A stretch of DNA of 64,000 nucleotides, taken from Ancylobacter sp. IITR112. Lineage in GTDB: Bacteria; Pseudomonadota; Alphaproteobacteria; Rhizobiales; Xanthobacteraceae. The first letter of the stretch is position 1, and every line of letters starts with the position of its first letter. This document shows, piece by piece, positions 48,994 through 55,668 of this stretch. A program made the translations under genes and the position numbers. Location of the stretch: assembly GCF_041415945.1 (NCBI RefSeq), contig NZ_JBGCUS010000001.1, forward strand, positions 1,550,001 to 1,614,000. Direction: 5' to 3'. A model generated the notes under the pieces. That model was not told the origin of the DNA, made no database searches, and saw nothing but the letters and a program-made list of their open reading frames with translations.

Positions 48994-49008
48994 GAACATA
49001 CTGAGAAC
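48994..49008. promoter_or_regulatory. LexA-type box between divergent prophage-edge genes
   Basis: GAACATACTGAGAAC is a perfect GAAC-N7-GAAC repeat; on the minus strand it reads GTTCTCAGTATGTTC, close to the uvrA box GTTCTTGTTATGTTC. It lies between the zinc-ribbon gene (-) and the orphan gene at 49089 (+) and could control either. Confidence 0.6.
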
Positions 49009-49088
49009 GCGCCCACCGAGAGTCAATGACCGCGCTAGCGCCGGTCGTCGGTTGCCGTCCCAGGTGCGAATCGCCGATAGCAGCCGCC

Positions 49089-49355
49089 ATGCAGCCCTAC
49101 GAAATCACGCGGAAGAAGCTCATCAAGTCCGATGGCGAGTGGCGGATAGCGCCGGAGCCGCCTCCGGCAGACGCGCGCACATGGACCGGCAACCTCGCCT
49201 TCGTGCCTGGCACCGTGGCGGAGGTTCGCAAGAGCGTCGACGCGGTCAAGATCAGCTTCGCTGCTGATGTCCTGCCGGCCGAAGGCGGAGCGTGGGTATG
49301 GGCAGGCATCAGTGATCTGGAGAAGATCGTCCGCGCGCTGAAAGGGTCGGGCTAG
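49089..49355 (+). CDS. Orphan hypothetical protein at the prophage edge
   Basis: An 88-residue protein, MQPYEITRKKLIKSDGEWRIAPEPP. It has a mixed composition with a likely alpha/beta fold (VAEVRKSVDAVKISFAADV, WVWAGISDLEKIVRALKG). It has no signal, helices or recognised motif. It lies 80 bases downstream of a LexA-type box and is opposite in direction to the late operon, with which it is convergent at a terminator. An in-frame ATG at 49026 would add 21 residues. If SOS-controlled it could be an antirepressor or accessory gene, but nothing in its sequence proves that. Confidence 0.5.
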   Translation: MQPYEITRKKLIKSDGEWRIAPEPPPADARTWTGNLAFVPGTVAEVRKSVDAVKISFAADVLPAEGGAWVWAGISDLEKIVRALKGSG

Positions 49356-49367
49356 TCGAAGACGACG

Positions 49368-49401
49368 AAAATGCCCCGCCGCCCCGGAGGGCAGCGGGGC
49401 G
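49368..49401 (-). terminator. Terminator of the prophage late operon
   Basis: Read on the minus strand, a stem of GCCCCGC / GCGGGGC with further internal GC pairing is followed by ATTTTC. It lies about 80 bases past the last late gene and 13 bases beyond the stop of the convergent plus-strand gene. Confidence 0.75.
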
Positions 49402-49478
49402 AGTTGACAGGGTAGGATCGCCAGAAGGCAATGAGCCGGGAGAAGTCCCGGCAGCTATCCGCGCGGCTCGCGCGAATC

Positions 49479-49712
49479 TCAGAACTCAGGCGGCAGCGCC
49501 GGCGGGGCCGGCCATTTGCCCTCATAGGCATCGGCCCGCACCTGGTGCCGGGCCTGCCGGATGAAGCGTTCAATCCGCTCCATCTGTTCCAGCGTGCCGA
49601 TGCCGAAAAAGGCCGGCCCGGCAATGAGCAGCCGGCCCGTGGCTTCGTGGAAATCCGCCCGCAGGCCGGTCGCGCTATCGACGATCACCGCGGCCACGGC
49701 GGCGGCCTCCAT
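49479..49712 (-). CDS. Small phage protein of unknown function
   Basis: A 77-residue protein, MEAAAVAAVIVDSATGLRADFHEATGRLLIAGPAFFGIGTLEQMERIERFIRQ in outline: a short beta-rich start and a charged helix. Its start overlaps the end of the preceding membrane protein gene by 28 bases. It is the last gene of the late operon. No family recognised. Confidence 0.55.
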   Translation of the reverse strand: MEAAAVAAVIVDSATGLRADFHEATGRLLIAGPAFFGIGTLEQMERIERFIRQARHQVRADAYEGKWPAPPALPPEF

Positions 49713-50038
49713 CCCCGCGGCGGGCCGTCGCGCCACCGGCGCACCCAGCGGATCGCCGCCTCGCACAGCGACATGCCGATGAGCCCCAGCACGAAGCCCA
49801 CCATGCCCTCGACCGAGGCCGGGGATATCTCCGGCGCCGCCAGCCAGCGCGCCGCGAAATGCGCGCCGATGGGCGTGCCATAGCCGGCGACGACCGTGCC
49901 GACGACGGCGGCGCTGATATGCCGGGGAAGCGAACCACCGGGATTGGTGAGCGAGCGGGCCAGCCCGCCGATGAAGCCGGCGGCAAGGTGCGCGATCTTG
50001 ATGCCCCACAGGGCTGGGTCAGGCGGGATATCGGCCAT
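49685..50038 (-). CDS. Phage small membrane protein near the holin
   Basis: A 117-residue protein starting MADIPPDPALWGIKIAHLAAGFIGG. It has three hydrophobic segments (about residues 11-24, 42-62 and 80-98) and a basic, proline-rich tail. The position directly after the holin, with a four-base start-stop overlap (ATGA), suggests a second holin, antiholin or lysis accessory. The sequence alone does not decide. The chosen ATG fits the overlap; another ATG four codons upstream exists. Confidence 0.65.
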   Translation of the reverse strand: MADIPPDPALWGIKIAHLAAGFIGGLARSLTNPGGSLPRHISAAVVGTVVAGYGTPIGAHFAARWLAAPEISPASVEGMVGFVLGLIGMSLCEAAIRWVRRWRDGPPRGWRPPPWPR

Positions 50039-50460
50039 CACCGCCCCCACCGTGCAGAAAGGGTGCTGGCGACCTTTTCAACGGTGCGCCCACCGACATA
50101 GGTGGTGACGATGGCGCCCGCCCATTCGGCCGCCGCGCCGGTGAGAGGGTCAGTCGTGCCCCAGCCGAACACCTTGTCCCAAACAATCACCTTCCAGAAG
50201 AAGATGATGACGGGCAGCGCCAGAAGCGGGCGGATGATCGCCGTGTACCAGCGCCCCTGTTCGGCGATCAGCACATCGCGCCCGGCCCTCTGGGCTTCCA
50301 CTTCGGCGCGGATGGCCTCCCGAGTGACCTCCGCCGCCACGCGCTCGCGCTCGGTCTGCGCGTCAGCCCGCTTGTCGAGCGTGTCGAGCACCCGAGCGAC
50401 CGTGCCGCTGGAGGCAAAGGACAACGCCCAGGTGGCCAGCTTCCAGACAGTGCCCCACAT
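50038..50460 (-). CDS. 3TM-type phage holin
   Basis: A 140-residue protein: MWGTVWKLATWALSFASSGTVARVLDTLDKRADAQTERERVAAEV in outline, with a charged helix, then YTAIIRPLLALPVIIFFWKVIVWDKVFGWG and GAIVTTYVGGRTVEKV. The central RPxLA hydrophobic segment and terminal GGRTVEK element match the family described as 3TM holins for gene-transfer-agent release. It would permeabilise the inner membrane so the endolysin can act. It overlaps its downstream neighbour by four bases and sits three bases after the endolysin stop. Confidence 0.82.
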   Translation of the reverse strand: MWGTVWKLATWALSFASSGTVARVLDTLDKRADAQTERERVAAEVTREAIRAEVEAQRAGRDVLIAEQGRWYTAIIRPLLALPVIIFFWKVIVWDKVFGWGTTDPLTGAAAEWAGAIVTTYVGGRTVEKVASTLSARWGR

Positions 50461-50463
50461 GAC

Positions 50464-51615
50464 CTAGGCCCCCGTGTCGCGGCCGAGGCGCACCGCCCGC
50501 ACCGTCTGGTCGACGGCATTGCGCGAGCGCAGCCACAGCACGAGCGAAATGCCGATCACCGCGGCGAAGAACAGCCAAGGCCCGGCGGCGAGCAGATCCT
50601 CCTTGAAGGGCGAAAGCGACGACAGCGCGTCGCCGGACCTCTCCCATGCGCCGTAGAGCGCCATGGCAATGGCGCCGAGCACCGCCTGCACTTTGGCCCA
50701 GAAGCCGCCCTTGAGGGCCGCCTGCGCCGCCGGCGGAAGACGGCCGGCCTCGGCGAGGCTCGCAGCCGTCGCGCTCTCGCGCTCCGGCGCCAGCTGCCGC
50801 GTCGGCACGCCGTGGGCGAGGATGAAGGCTCGCGTCTCTGAGTTCATCTCGCCGGTCGCCGGCAGGGCGTTGTCGGTCTGAAAGGCGAACAGCGCCGCAC
50901 GGGTGCGGGTGCCGATCTTTCCGTCGACGAATCCGACCTCGGCATAGAGGGCGTCGTGCAGCTGCCGCTGCAGCGCGCGGACCTCGTATTCGGTCATCGT
51001 GGGTGCAGGCACGGGCGCGGGCGGCGCCTTGGCCGGGCGCGGCGCGGCGGGCACAGGTGCACCAGAAGAAAGCGCGGCCGTGAGGGCCGCCCGCGCATCG
51101 ACGCGCCGGCCGCTCTTCCAGTCCGGCGTCATCTTGGCCGTGAGGCGGGTGTATTCCGTGATCTTGCCGTCGTTGGACCATTTGCCATCGAAGAAGAGAT
51201 CGCGCTCCTTTTCCCGACGCGGGATGATGTCGGCCGGCTTACGCCAATCCATGAAGGCTTTGCGAGCGCCCTCGACATCGCCCGCCAACCATTTCTTCAC
51301 CCAGCTGGCGCGGCCGATCGCGCCGGTGTTGTAGTGGAACGACAGCGCGGCGGCGAACTGCGCCTGCGTCAGATCCCGCCCGCCGAAGGCTTTGCGCACT
51401 GCCGGCGCGTACTTGTTTTCCAGCAGCCAGGCGAACACGGCGAGGCAGTGCTCAAGCGACTGCGGCTTGCCGATGTAGCGGTCAACATCGTGCCCGCTGG
51501 CGCTGGTGACGCCGATGGACCACGTCAGAATGCCCTTGCTGTCCTTATAGGTCTGGCGCACCAGCCCCTCATGCGACGCAACTTCCAGCGCCACATCGAC
51601 ATCGACGCGGTTCAT
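50464..51615 (-). CDS. Phage endolysin: GH24 lysozyme with peptidoglycan-binding domain and C-terminal membrane helix
   Basis: A 383-residue muralytic enzyme. The N-terminal T4-type lysozyme domain has the triad Glu16-x8-Asp25-x5-Thr31 in HEGLVRQTYKDSKGILTWSIG, and the expected IPRREKERDLFF later. A Pro/Ala linker (near residue 190) leads to a PG-binding-1 domain (EVRALQRQLHDALYAEVGFVDGKIGTRTRAALFAFQ). Near the end a hydrophobic helix, LFFAAVIGISLVLWL, is followed by a basic tail. There is no N-terminal signal, so release should depend on the holin. The C-terminal membrane anchor is unusual for a soluble endolysin. Confidence 0.88.
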   Translation of the reverse strand: MNRVDVDVALEVASHEGLVRQTYKDSKGILTWSIGVTSASGHDVDRYIGKPQSLEHCLAVFAWLLENKYAPAVRKAFGGRDLTQAQFAAALSFHYNTGAIGRASWVKKWLAGDVEGARKAFMDWRKPADIIPRREKERDLFFDGKWSNDGKITEYTRLTAKMTPDWKSGRRVDARAALTAALSSGAPVPAAPRPAKAPPAPVPAPTMTEYEVRALQRQLHDALYAEVGFVDGKIGTRTRAALFAFQTDNALPATGEMNSETRAFILAHGVPTRQLAPERESATAASLAEAGRLPPAAQAALKGGFWAKVQAVLGAIAMALYGAWERSGDALSSLSPFKEDLLAAGPWLFFAAVIGISLVLWLRSRNAVDQTVRAVRLGRDTGA

Positions 51616-51674
51616 GGTCTCTCTCCAGGGTGCGAAATGAAAAAGGCCGCCCGGAGGGGCGGCCATGAAGGCGG

Positions 51675-51860
51675 TCAGTGTCGTCGCGCCGTTCGTCGTG
51701 GCGCCTCGTCGCCGGCGGCGTCGGCTATGTGCTCGGCGAGAGCCAGCACCAGCATGGAGGCGAGATAGGCGGCGAGCCGCAGGTCGGGATCGCTTTGCAA
51801 GATGTCGTGGAGCCTCTGCGCTGTCTGGCGCAGGGTCAGCAGTGCGTCGATGTTTGGCAT
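51675..51860 (-). CDS. Small phage helical protein
   Basis: A 61-residue protein, MPNIDALLTLRQTAQRLHDILQSDPDLRL in outline, followed by a hydrophobic helix (AAYLASMLVLALAEHIADAAG) and a basic end. AAGGGG lies nine bases upstream of the ATG. Its position just before the endolysin suggests a lysis or tail accessory role, unproven. Confidence 0.6.
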   Translation of the reverse strand: MPNIDALLTLRQTAQRLHDILQSDPDLRLAAYLASMLVLALAEHIADAAGDEAPRRTARRH

Positions 51861-51937
51861 GTCCCGTGTCCCCTTGGGTTGCAACGGAACACGATCACAC
51901 GCGGATGCCGTACCGGGTTACGCTGGATAGCCGCCGG

Positions 51938-52210
51938 TCAGAGTTCCGGCATGGCCCAGTCGTCCGGCAGCGGATAGGTCAGCCGCGCCCGCTCACCCTC
52001 GTCGAGCAGCGCATCATAGTCGCCCTGCGGCATGTCGATCTGCGCGCCCTGCGGCGTGGGCGGAATGATGAGCGCCGCTCGCCCGTCGGTGGGGTGCACA
52101 TGCCAGGCCCAGAGGAATCGCGTCGCCCCGGCGGGAGCGTCGAGAGCCTGCCACCCCACCGCACTGCGGGCGGCAGCGTCGATGGCTGAGGCGAAGAGTA
52201 GATAGCTCAT
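51938..52210 (-). CDS. Small phage protein after the lectin-like tail gene
   Basis: A 90-residue protein, MSYLLFASAIDAAARSAVGWQALDAP, with TRFLWAWHVHPTDGRAALIIPPTPQGAQ and an acidic end. It overlaps the upstream gene by four bases (ATGA), so it is translated with it. The position after the last fibre-like gene recalls tail fibre assembly or cap proteins, but no motif supports that. Confidence 0.6.
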   Translation of the reverse strand: MSYLLFASAIDAAARSAVGWQALDAPAGATRFLWAWHVHPTDGRAALIIPPTPQGAQIDMPQGDYDALLDEGERARLTYPLPDDWAMPEL

Positions 52211-53079
52211 GGCATGATCCCCTGCAGGGCCGTGTCGAGGGCCGCGATATCGAGCGCGCTGCGGGACAGCACCAGAGCGGACATCTGCCCGTAGAGCGGA
52301 GCGCTGCCATTGGGACCGGCTCCGATCCGCACCACGGTGCTGTCGCTGTCAACCGAGGCTGTCGAAGTGCCGGGTGCCGCCGTTGTCGTGGCGCCGTTAA
52401 CGGCGAGGTCGAGACCATCTTCAAGGAAGCGCGCCCGGCCGATGAGCCGGGCCCATGAAGCCGTCACATAGCCCCGCGAGGCAATCGGCGGGTTATCCAC
52501 GTCATTGGCGGACGCGGCGAAGCGGGCCGCCGCCAGTGTCGGCGTATGCAGGATCCCCGCACGATACCAGGACAGGTTTGCCCCCCTTGAGGCGCTGAAG
52601 AAGGCTGCGGAGCCGCCGGTGGCCGACGACATTCCCACCACGCCGACCGTGAGATTGCTGGCATTGCGCGCAAAGCCCGCCGCGCCAGTAATGTCGAAAT
52701 TCTGGCTGCCGGAAAAGACGAGGACCGGGTGCCCATTGGGGCCGGTGTCGAGCGCGCCGGCATTCACCAGGCGTGGCTGGGCGGCCGTTACGGCCTGCGT
52801 CGCGTGGCGCCCGTTGCCGCTCTGGTCGTACCAGGTCACGACATAGGCGCTGGCAGACCCAATGAACGCCAGCAAATCGGCTTCATCGAGCGCCCCCCGC
52901 GCGGTGAAGCCGAAATCCGCCTCTCCGCCGGTGGAGCGGCGGACGCGCACGCAAGGCCCCGTATAGCTTGAATAACAGCGCGCAAGGGCGAAAGCGGCGT
53001 AAGTCTGGCCTGTGAAAATATCGAAGGGCCGCGGCGGGATCACGGGTGCGCCAAGCCCCAGATAGGAAAGTGTCGGCAT
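52207..53079 (-). CDS. Phage tail protein with arabinofuranosidase B / LamG-like domain
   Basis: A 290-residue protein. Residues 20-110 read ALARCYSSYTGPCVRVRRSTGGEADFGFTARGALDEADLLAFIG and YVVTWYDQSGNGRHATQ, the pattern shared with the catalytic-domain family of alpha-L-arabinofuranosidase B and many phage tail lectin domains. The rest is a concanavalin-like beta sandwich (GHPVLVFSGSQNFDI, LYGQMSALVLSRSALD). It probably binds surface sugars as a fibre or tip ornament. It overlaps both neighbours at start and stop. Confidence 0.75.
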   Translation of the reverse strand: MPTLSYLGLGAPVIPPRPFDIFTGQTYAAFALARCYSSYTGPCVRVRRSTGGEADFGFTARGALDEADLLAFIGSASAYVVTWYDQSGNGRHATQAVTAAQPRLVNAGALDTGPNGHPVLVFSGSQNFDITGAAGFARNASNLTVGVVGMSSATGGSAAFFSASRGANLSWYRAGILHTPTLAAARFAASANDVDNPPIASRGYVTASWARLIGRARFLEDGLDLAVNGATTTAAPGTSTASVDSDSTVVRIGAGPNGSAPLYGQMSALVLSRSALDIAALDTALQGIMP

Positions 53080-53831
53080 CAGGTCCTCCCATCCAGTTGG
53101 ACCAGCATCATCCATGGCCCGGTGATCGTGCCCCCCGGCGCGCGATGCACCGAGACCGCGTCTCCCGCCGCCAGCACCAAAGCGAGGCCCGTCACCAGGG
53201 TGGGCGCCGACCCGTGCACTGCGTAGGGGCCGGCGACGGTCACGCCGTTGCGCTCGACGGTGATGGACACCCCGTCCGCAGTGCCCAGCAGCATCTCGGC
53301 GCGCAGATGCGTGACAGTCGCGGCGGCGTGATAGTCGCGGGCGATCCACCATCCGCCCGGGCCAATATCCGTCGCATCGCTCACCACCAGCAGCAGTGGC
53401 TCTCCGGGCGCGCCGGCCGCGCCGGGCTCACCTTGAGGCCCCGGCCCGCCGGGCGGCCCCATTACGCCAGGCACCTCCACCGAGACCCCTGCGTCCTCCA
53501 TCCAGTCGCCATCGCCGCCAACCCACACCTTGCCGGCGCCGATCCGCTCACGGGCGCCGGCAAGCACGCGGTAGGCCTGCCAGAGCGCCACCCTGCCCGC
53601 AGGCAACGAAGAAACGAAGGCGTCTGTGTACGTAAGGAGGACACGCGCAGGCGGGTCGATCGACAGAGCTGCAGCACCGCCAGCGGAGGAAAACACGGTC
53701 GCGGCAGCGCCAGGCACCGGCACGATCTCCACTTCGACAACCGATCCCGTCAGATCGATATCGCCGAGGAAGGTGATCGGCACGGGCGGGGCGTTCGCTC
53801 CGCGGTAAAGGCGGATCGTCGAGGAGGTCAT
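53079..53831 (-). CDS. Phage tail fibre-like protein with a collagen-like repeat
   Basis: A 250-residue protein. The N-terminal 115 residues form a beta-rich domain (TIRLYRGANAPPVPITF, VEVEIVPVPGAAATVF). A short collagen-like stretch, GPPGGPGPQGEPGAAGAPGEP, follows, then a C-terminal beta domain (VSITVERNGVTVAGPYAV). Collagen-like GXY runs trimerise fibre proteins in many phages. The position among fibre genes agrees. It touches the next gene by one base (TGATG). Confidence 0.72.
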   Translation of the reverse strand: MTSSTIRLYRGANAPPVPITFLGDIDLTGSVVEVEIVPVPGAAATVFSSAGGAAALSIDPPARVLLTYTDAFVSSLPAGRVALWQAYRVLAGARERIGAGKVWVGGDGDWMEDAGVSVEVPGVMGPPGGPGPQGEPGAAGAPGEPLLLVVSDATDIGPGGWWIARDYHAAATVTHLRAEMLLGTADGVSITVERNGVTVAGPYAVHGSAPTLVTGLALVLAAGDAVSVHRAPGGTITGPWMMLVQLDGRT

Positions 53832-53852
53832 GACAAGCTCCGAGAGTGGTCG

Positions 53853-54326
53853 TCAGAACGAATAGGGGCCGGACCAGCCGGCCGATTCCTTGCGCGTCAG
53901 CGTGAGCGGATAGCCCGTCTCCACCCGCAACCAGAACGATCCGGCGGGCGGCTGCGGCGCCAGCGCGTCGCGCTCGGCGATCGTGCCGCTGCCATAGGGG
54001 GCGATGGCGCACAGCGACAGGTCGCGGATCACCTTCGCCAGCGCATTGCTGGCAAAGAGCGCGTCGGCGGCGAGGGCGCTCTCGCGGGTGATCACATAGG
54101 CCGAACCCGTCACGCTTGGCCCCTGCCAGGCGAAGGCGAGCTTGCCCGCGCCGTCGGCGCTGATCTCGCGGATCGGGGCGTTGTAGCTCGCGCCGCCCGA
54201 CACCACCCACAGCGTGCCGCCGGCCACGCCATTGACCAGCCAGCCGGTGCCCGCGCCATTGAGATCGACCGACCCGTTGGCGAGCGTGATCGTGCCTTCC
54301 TCATAGAGGGAGGGTGAGACGGGCAT
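53853..54326 (-). CDS. Phage tail fibre-associated protein
   Basis: A 157-residue protein starting MPVSPSLYEEGTITLANGSVDLNGAGTGWL, with GGTLWVVSGGASYNAPIREISADGAGKLAFAWQGPSVTG and AYVITRESALAADAL. This resembles an N-terminal domain found in tail fibre proteins of several proteobacterial phages. The C-terminus FWLRVETGYPLTLTRKESAGWSGPY could be a receptor- or partner-binding part. Confidence is moderate. Confidence 0.65.
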   Translation of the reverse strand: MPVSPSLYEEGTITLANGSVDLNGAGTGWLVNGVAGGTLWVVSGGASYNAPIREISADGAGKLAFAWQGPSVTGSAYVITRESALAADALFASNALAKVIRDLSLCAIAPYGSGTIAERDALAPQPPAGSFWLRVETGYPLTLTRKESAGWSGPYSF

Positions 54327-54343
54327 GGCGATGTCCTTTGTGT

Positions 54344-55666
54344 CTAGAAATCCGAGACGTTCATGGTCGCGTGAAAGCCGACAGAAACGCCGGAGTTCGC
54401 CGGCCTCAGCCAGCTATAGGTCGTTCTCGACGAGACCCACGCTTTCGTCGTCGGCGCCGCGACATAGGCCCCAATGCCCGAGTTCCATTGAAGAACCTCG
54501 GTCATGTTGTGATTGCCGCAACCACACCACCAATGGTTCAGGCCATCCTGCAAAATGAAAAAGTTGAACGGCGGCCCAGATCCTGTCGGAGGCGGCGAAG
54601 GAAGTGAGTATACCCCTGTTGAAAGACCACCGGCGATTTGCGCGTACCCTTTGAGATAAGGGCTTAAGCGTCGCGACTTGAAGATGAAATCGTTCTCGCC
54701 GGCGCTGTCGAAGTCAACATTGTGCTTGGTCACCGCCAAGCCATGCTCTGGTGAGATGAAACACCTAGTGATCCCCTCGACGCTATCGACGCCAGGCGTG
54801 TACGCGGCATCCGTAGCAATGACGGCATATCTGACCTGCACAGCGGGGATGCCCTGAGATGGGATCCCCGAACTCGCCCCGGTGACCAGAATGCGGCTCG
54901 GGTTGATCCAGAAAACGCCGGTGTGCGCCCCCGTCGATGGCTCGCCCATGCGGTAGACGATCACAGGCGGGTAGTGAGGGTATGACCCCTCAAGGTCTAT
55001 GATGCTGGCACCATTGTAGAGATAGTCGATGAACGGGCCGGCAGTCACGCCGATTGTCGCGCTAGCCAGCCCGGTTTCGTAGATCTGGAAGTGGTTTCGC
55101 CGGGTCGTCAGCGGCATATCATCGAGCGAGCAGGTGTCGACGTCGAAACCGGGCTTCGAAATAAACAGACCGTGCCCGTAGGCATCATGCTTTCCGAAGA
55201 TGACGCCGTTCGGTCCACCCGCTTCTGCGGAAGAGCCGGCGTTCCCGAACAGGTAGTAAAGATAATCGACCCCCGACAGTTGGGGTGAGAAATACATGTT
55301 CGCCGCTGTCAGGGACACACTCAGCGTGAGATAGCCCCGCTGAAAAGACTGGAAAGCACCCGAAGACAGCGTGAGAGTTCCGGAGCCGCGACGAGCCCAG
55401 GCAAGCACAGGCGTCGCCAGATTCGCGGCGGGATTGACCATCCATTTGCACGCTCGCTGCCAGCCGTTGCCGTAGTTCAGCGTCAGATTTGGTAGGGAGT
55501 TCGACGCCACGACGCCGTTAGCTACTAGACGTAGTCTGCCGATGTTGGTGCTGTCGAAGGTCACATAGCGCTCCGGCAGGGACGGGTCGGCAGCGTCGAA
55601 CCCCGGAACCACCGTTCGAAGGCGGGCGACGCCATTCATGGCGCCGATAAAAATCTGATCAGGCAT
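54344..55666 (-). CDS. Putative phage receptor-binding protein, AT-richer than neighbours
   Basis: A 440-residue protein without recognisable family motifs. It is rich in Gly, Ser, Asn, Tyr and aromatic residues, as in beta-structured adhesins (NYGNGWQRACKWMV, YLYYLFGNAGSS, HWWCGCGNHNMTEVLQW). Its base composition is visibly less GC-rich than that of the flanking phage genes, with more TTT, ATA and AAA codons, which suggests recent exchange. The position right after the J-like tip protein fits a host-range determinant. Confidence 0.6.
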   Translation of the reverse strand: MPDQIFIGAMNGVARLRTVVPGFDAADPSLPERYVTFDSTNIGRLRLVANGVVASNSLPNLTLNYGNGWQRACKWMVNPAANLATPVLAWARRGSGTLTLSSGAFQSFQRGYLTLSVSLTAANMYFSPQLSGVDYLYYLFGNAGSSAEAGGPNGVIFGKHDAYGHGLFISKPGFDVDTCSLDDMPLTTRRNHFQIYETGLASATIGVTAGPFIDYLYNGASIIDLEGSYPHYPPVIVYRMGEPSTGAHTGVFWINPSRILVTGASSGIPSQGIPAVQVRYAVIATDAAYTPGVDSVEGITRCFISPEHGLAVTKHNVDFDSAGENDFIFKSRRLSPYLKGYAQIAGGLSTGVYSLPSPPPTGSGPPFNFFILQDGLNHWWCGCGNHNMTEVLQWNSGIGAYVAAPTTKAWVSSRTTYSWLRPANSGVSVGFHATMNVSDF

Positions 55667-55668
55667 GC

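Noticed and set aside
49352..49624. Minus-strand open frame across the late-operon terminator
   Set aside because: It runs through a strong terminator hairpin and overlaps the better candidate at 49479-49712 in another frame.
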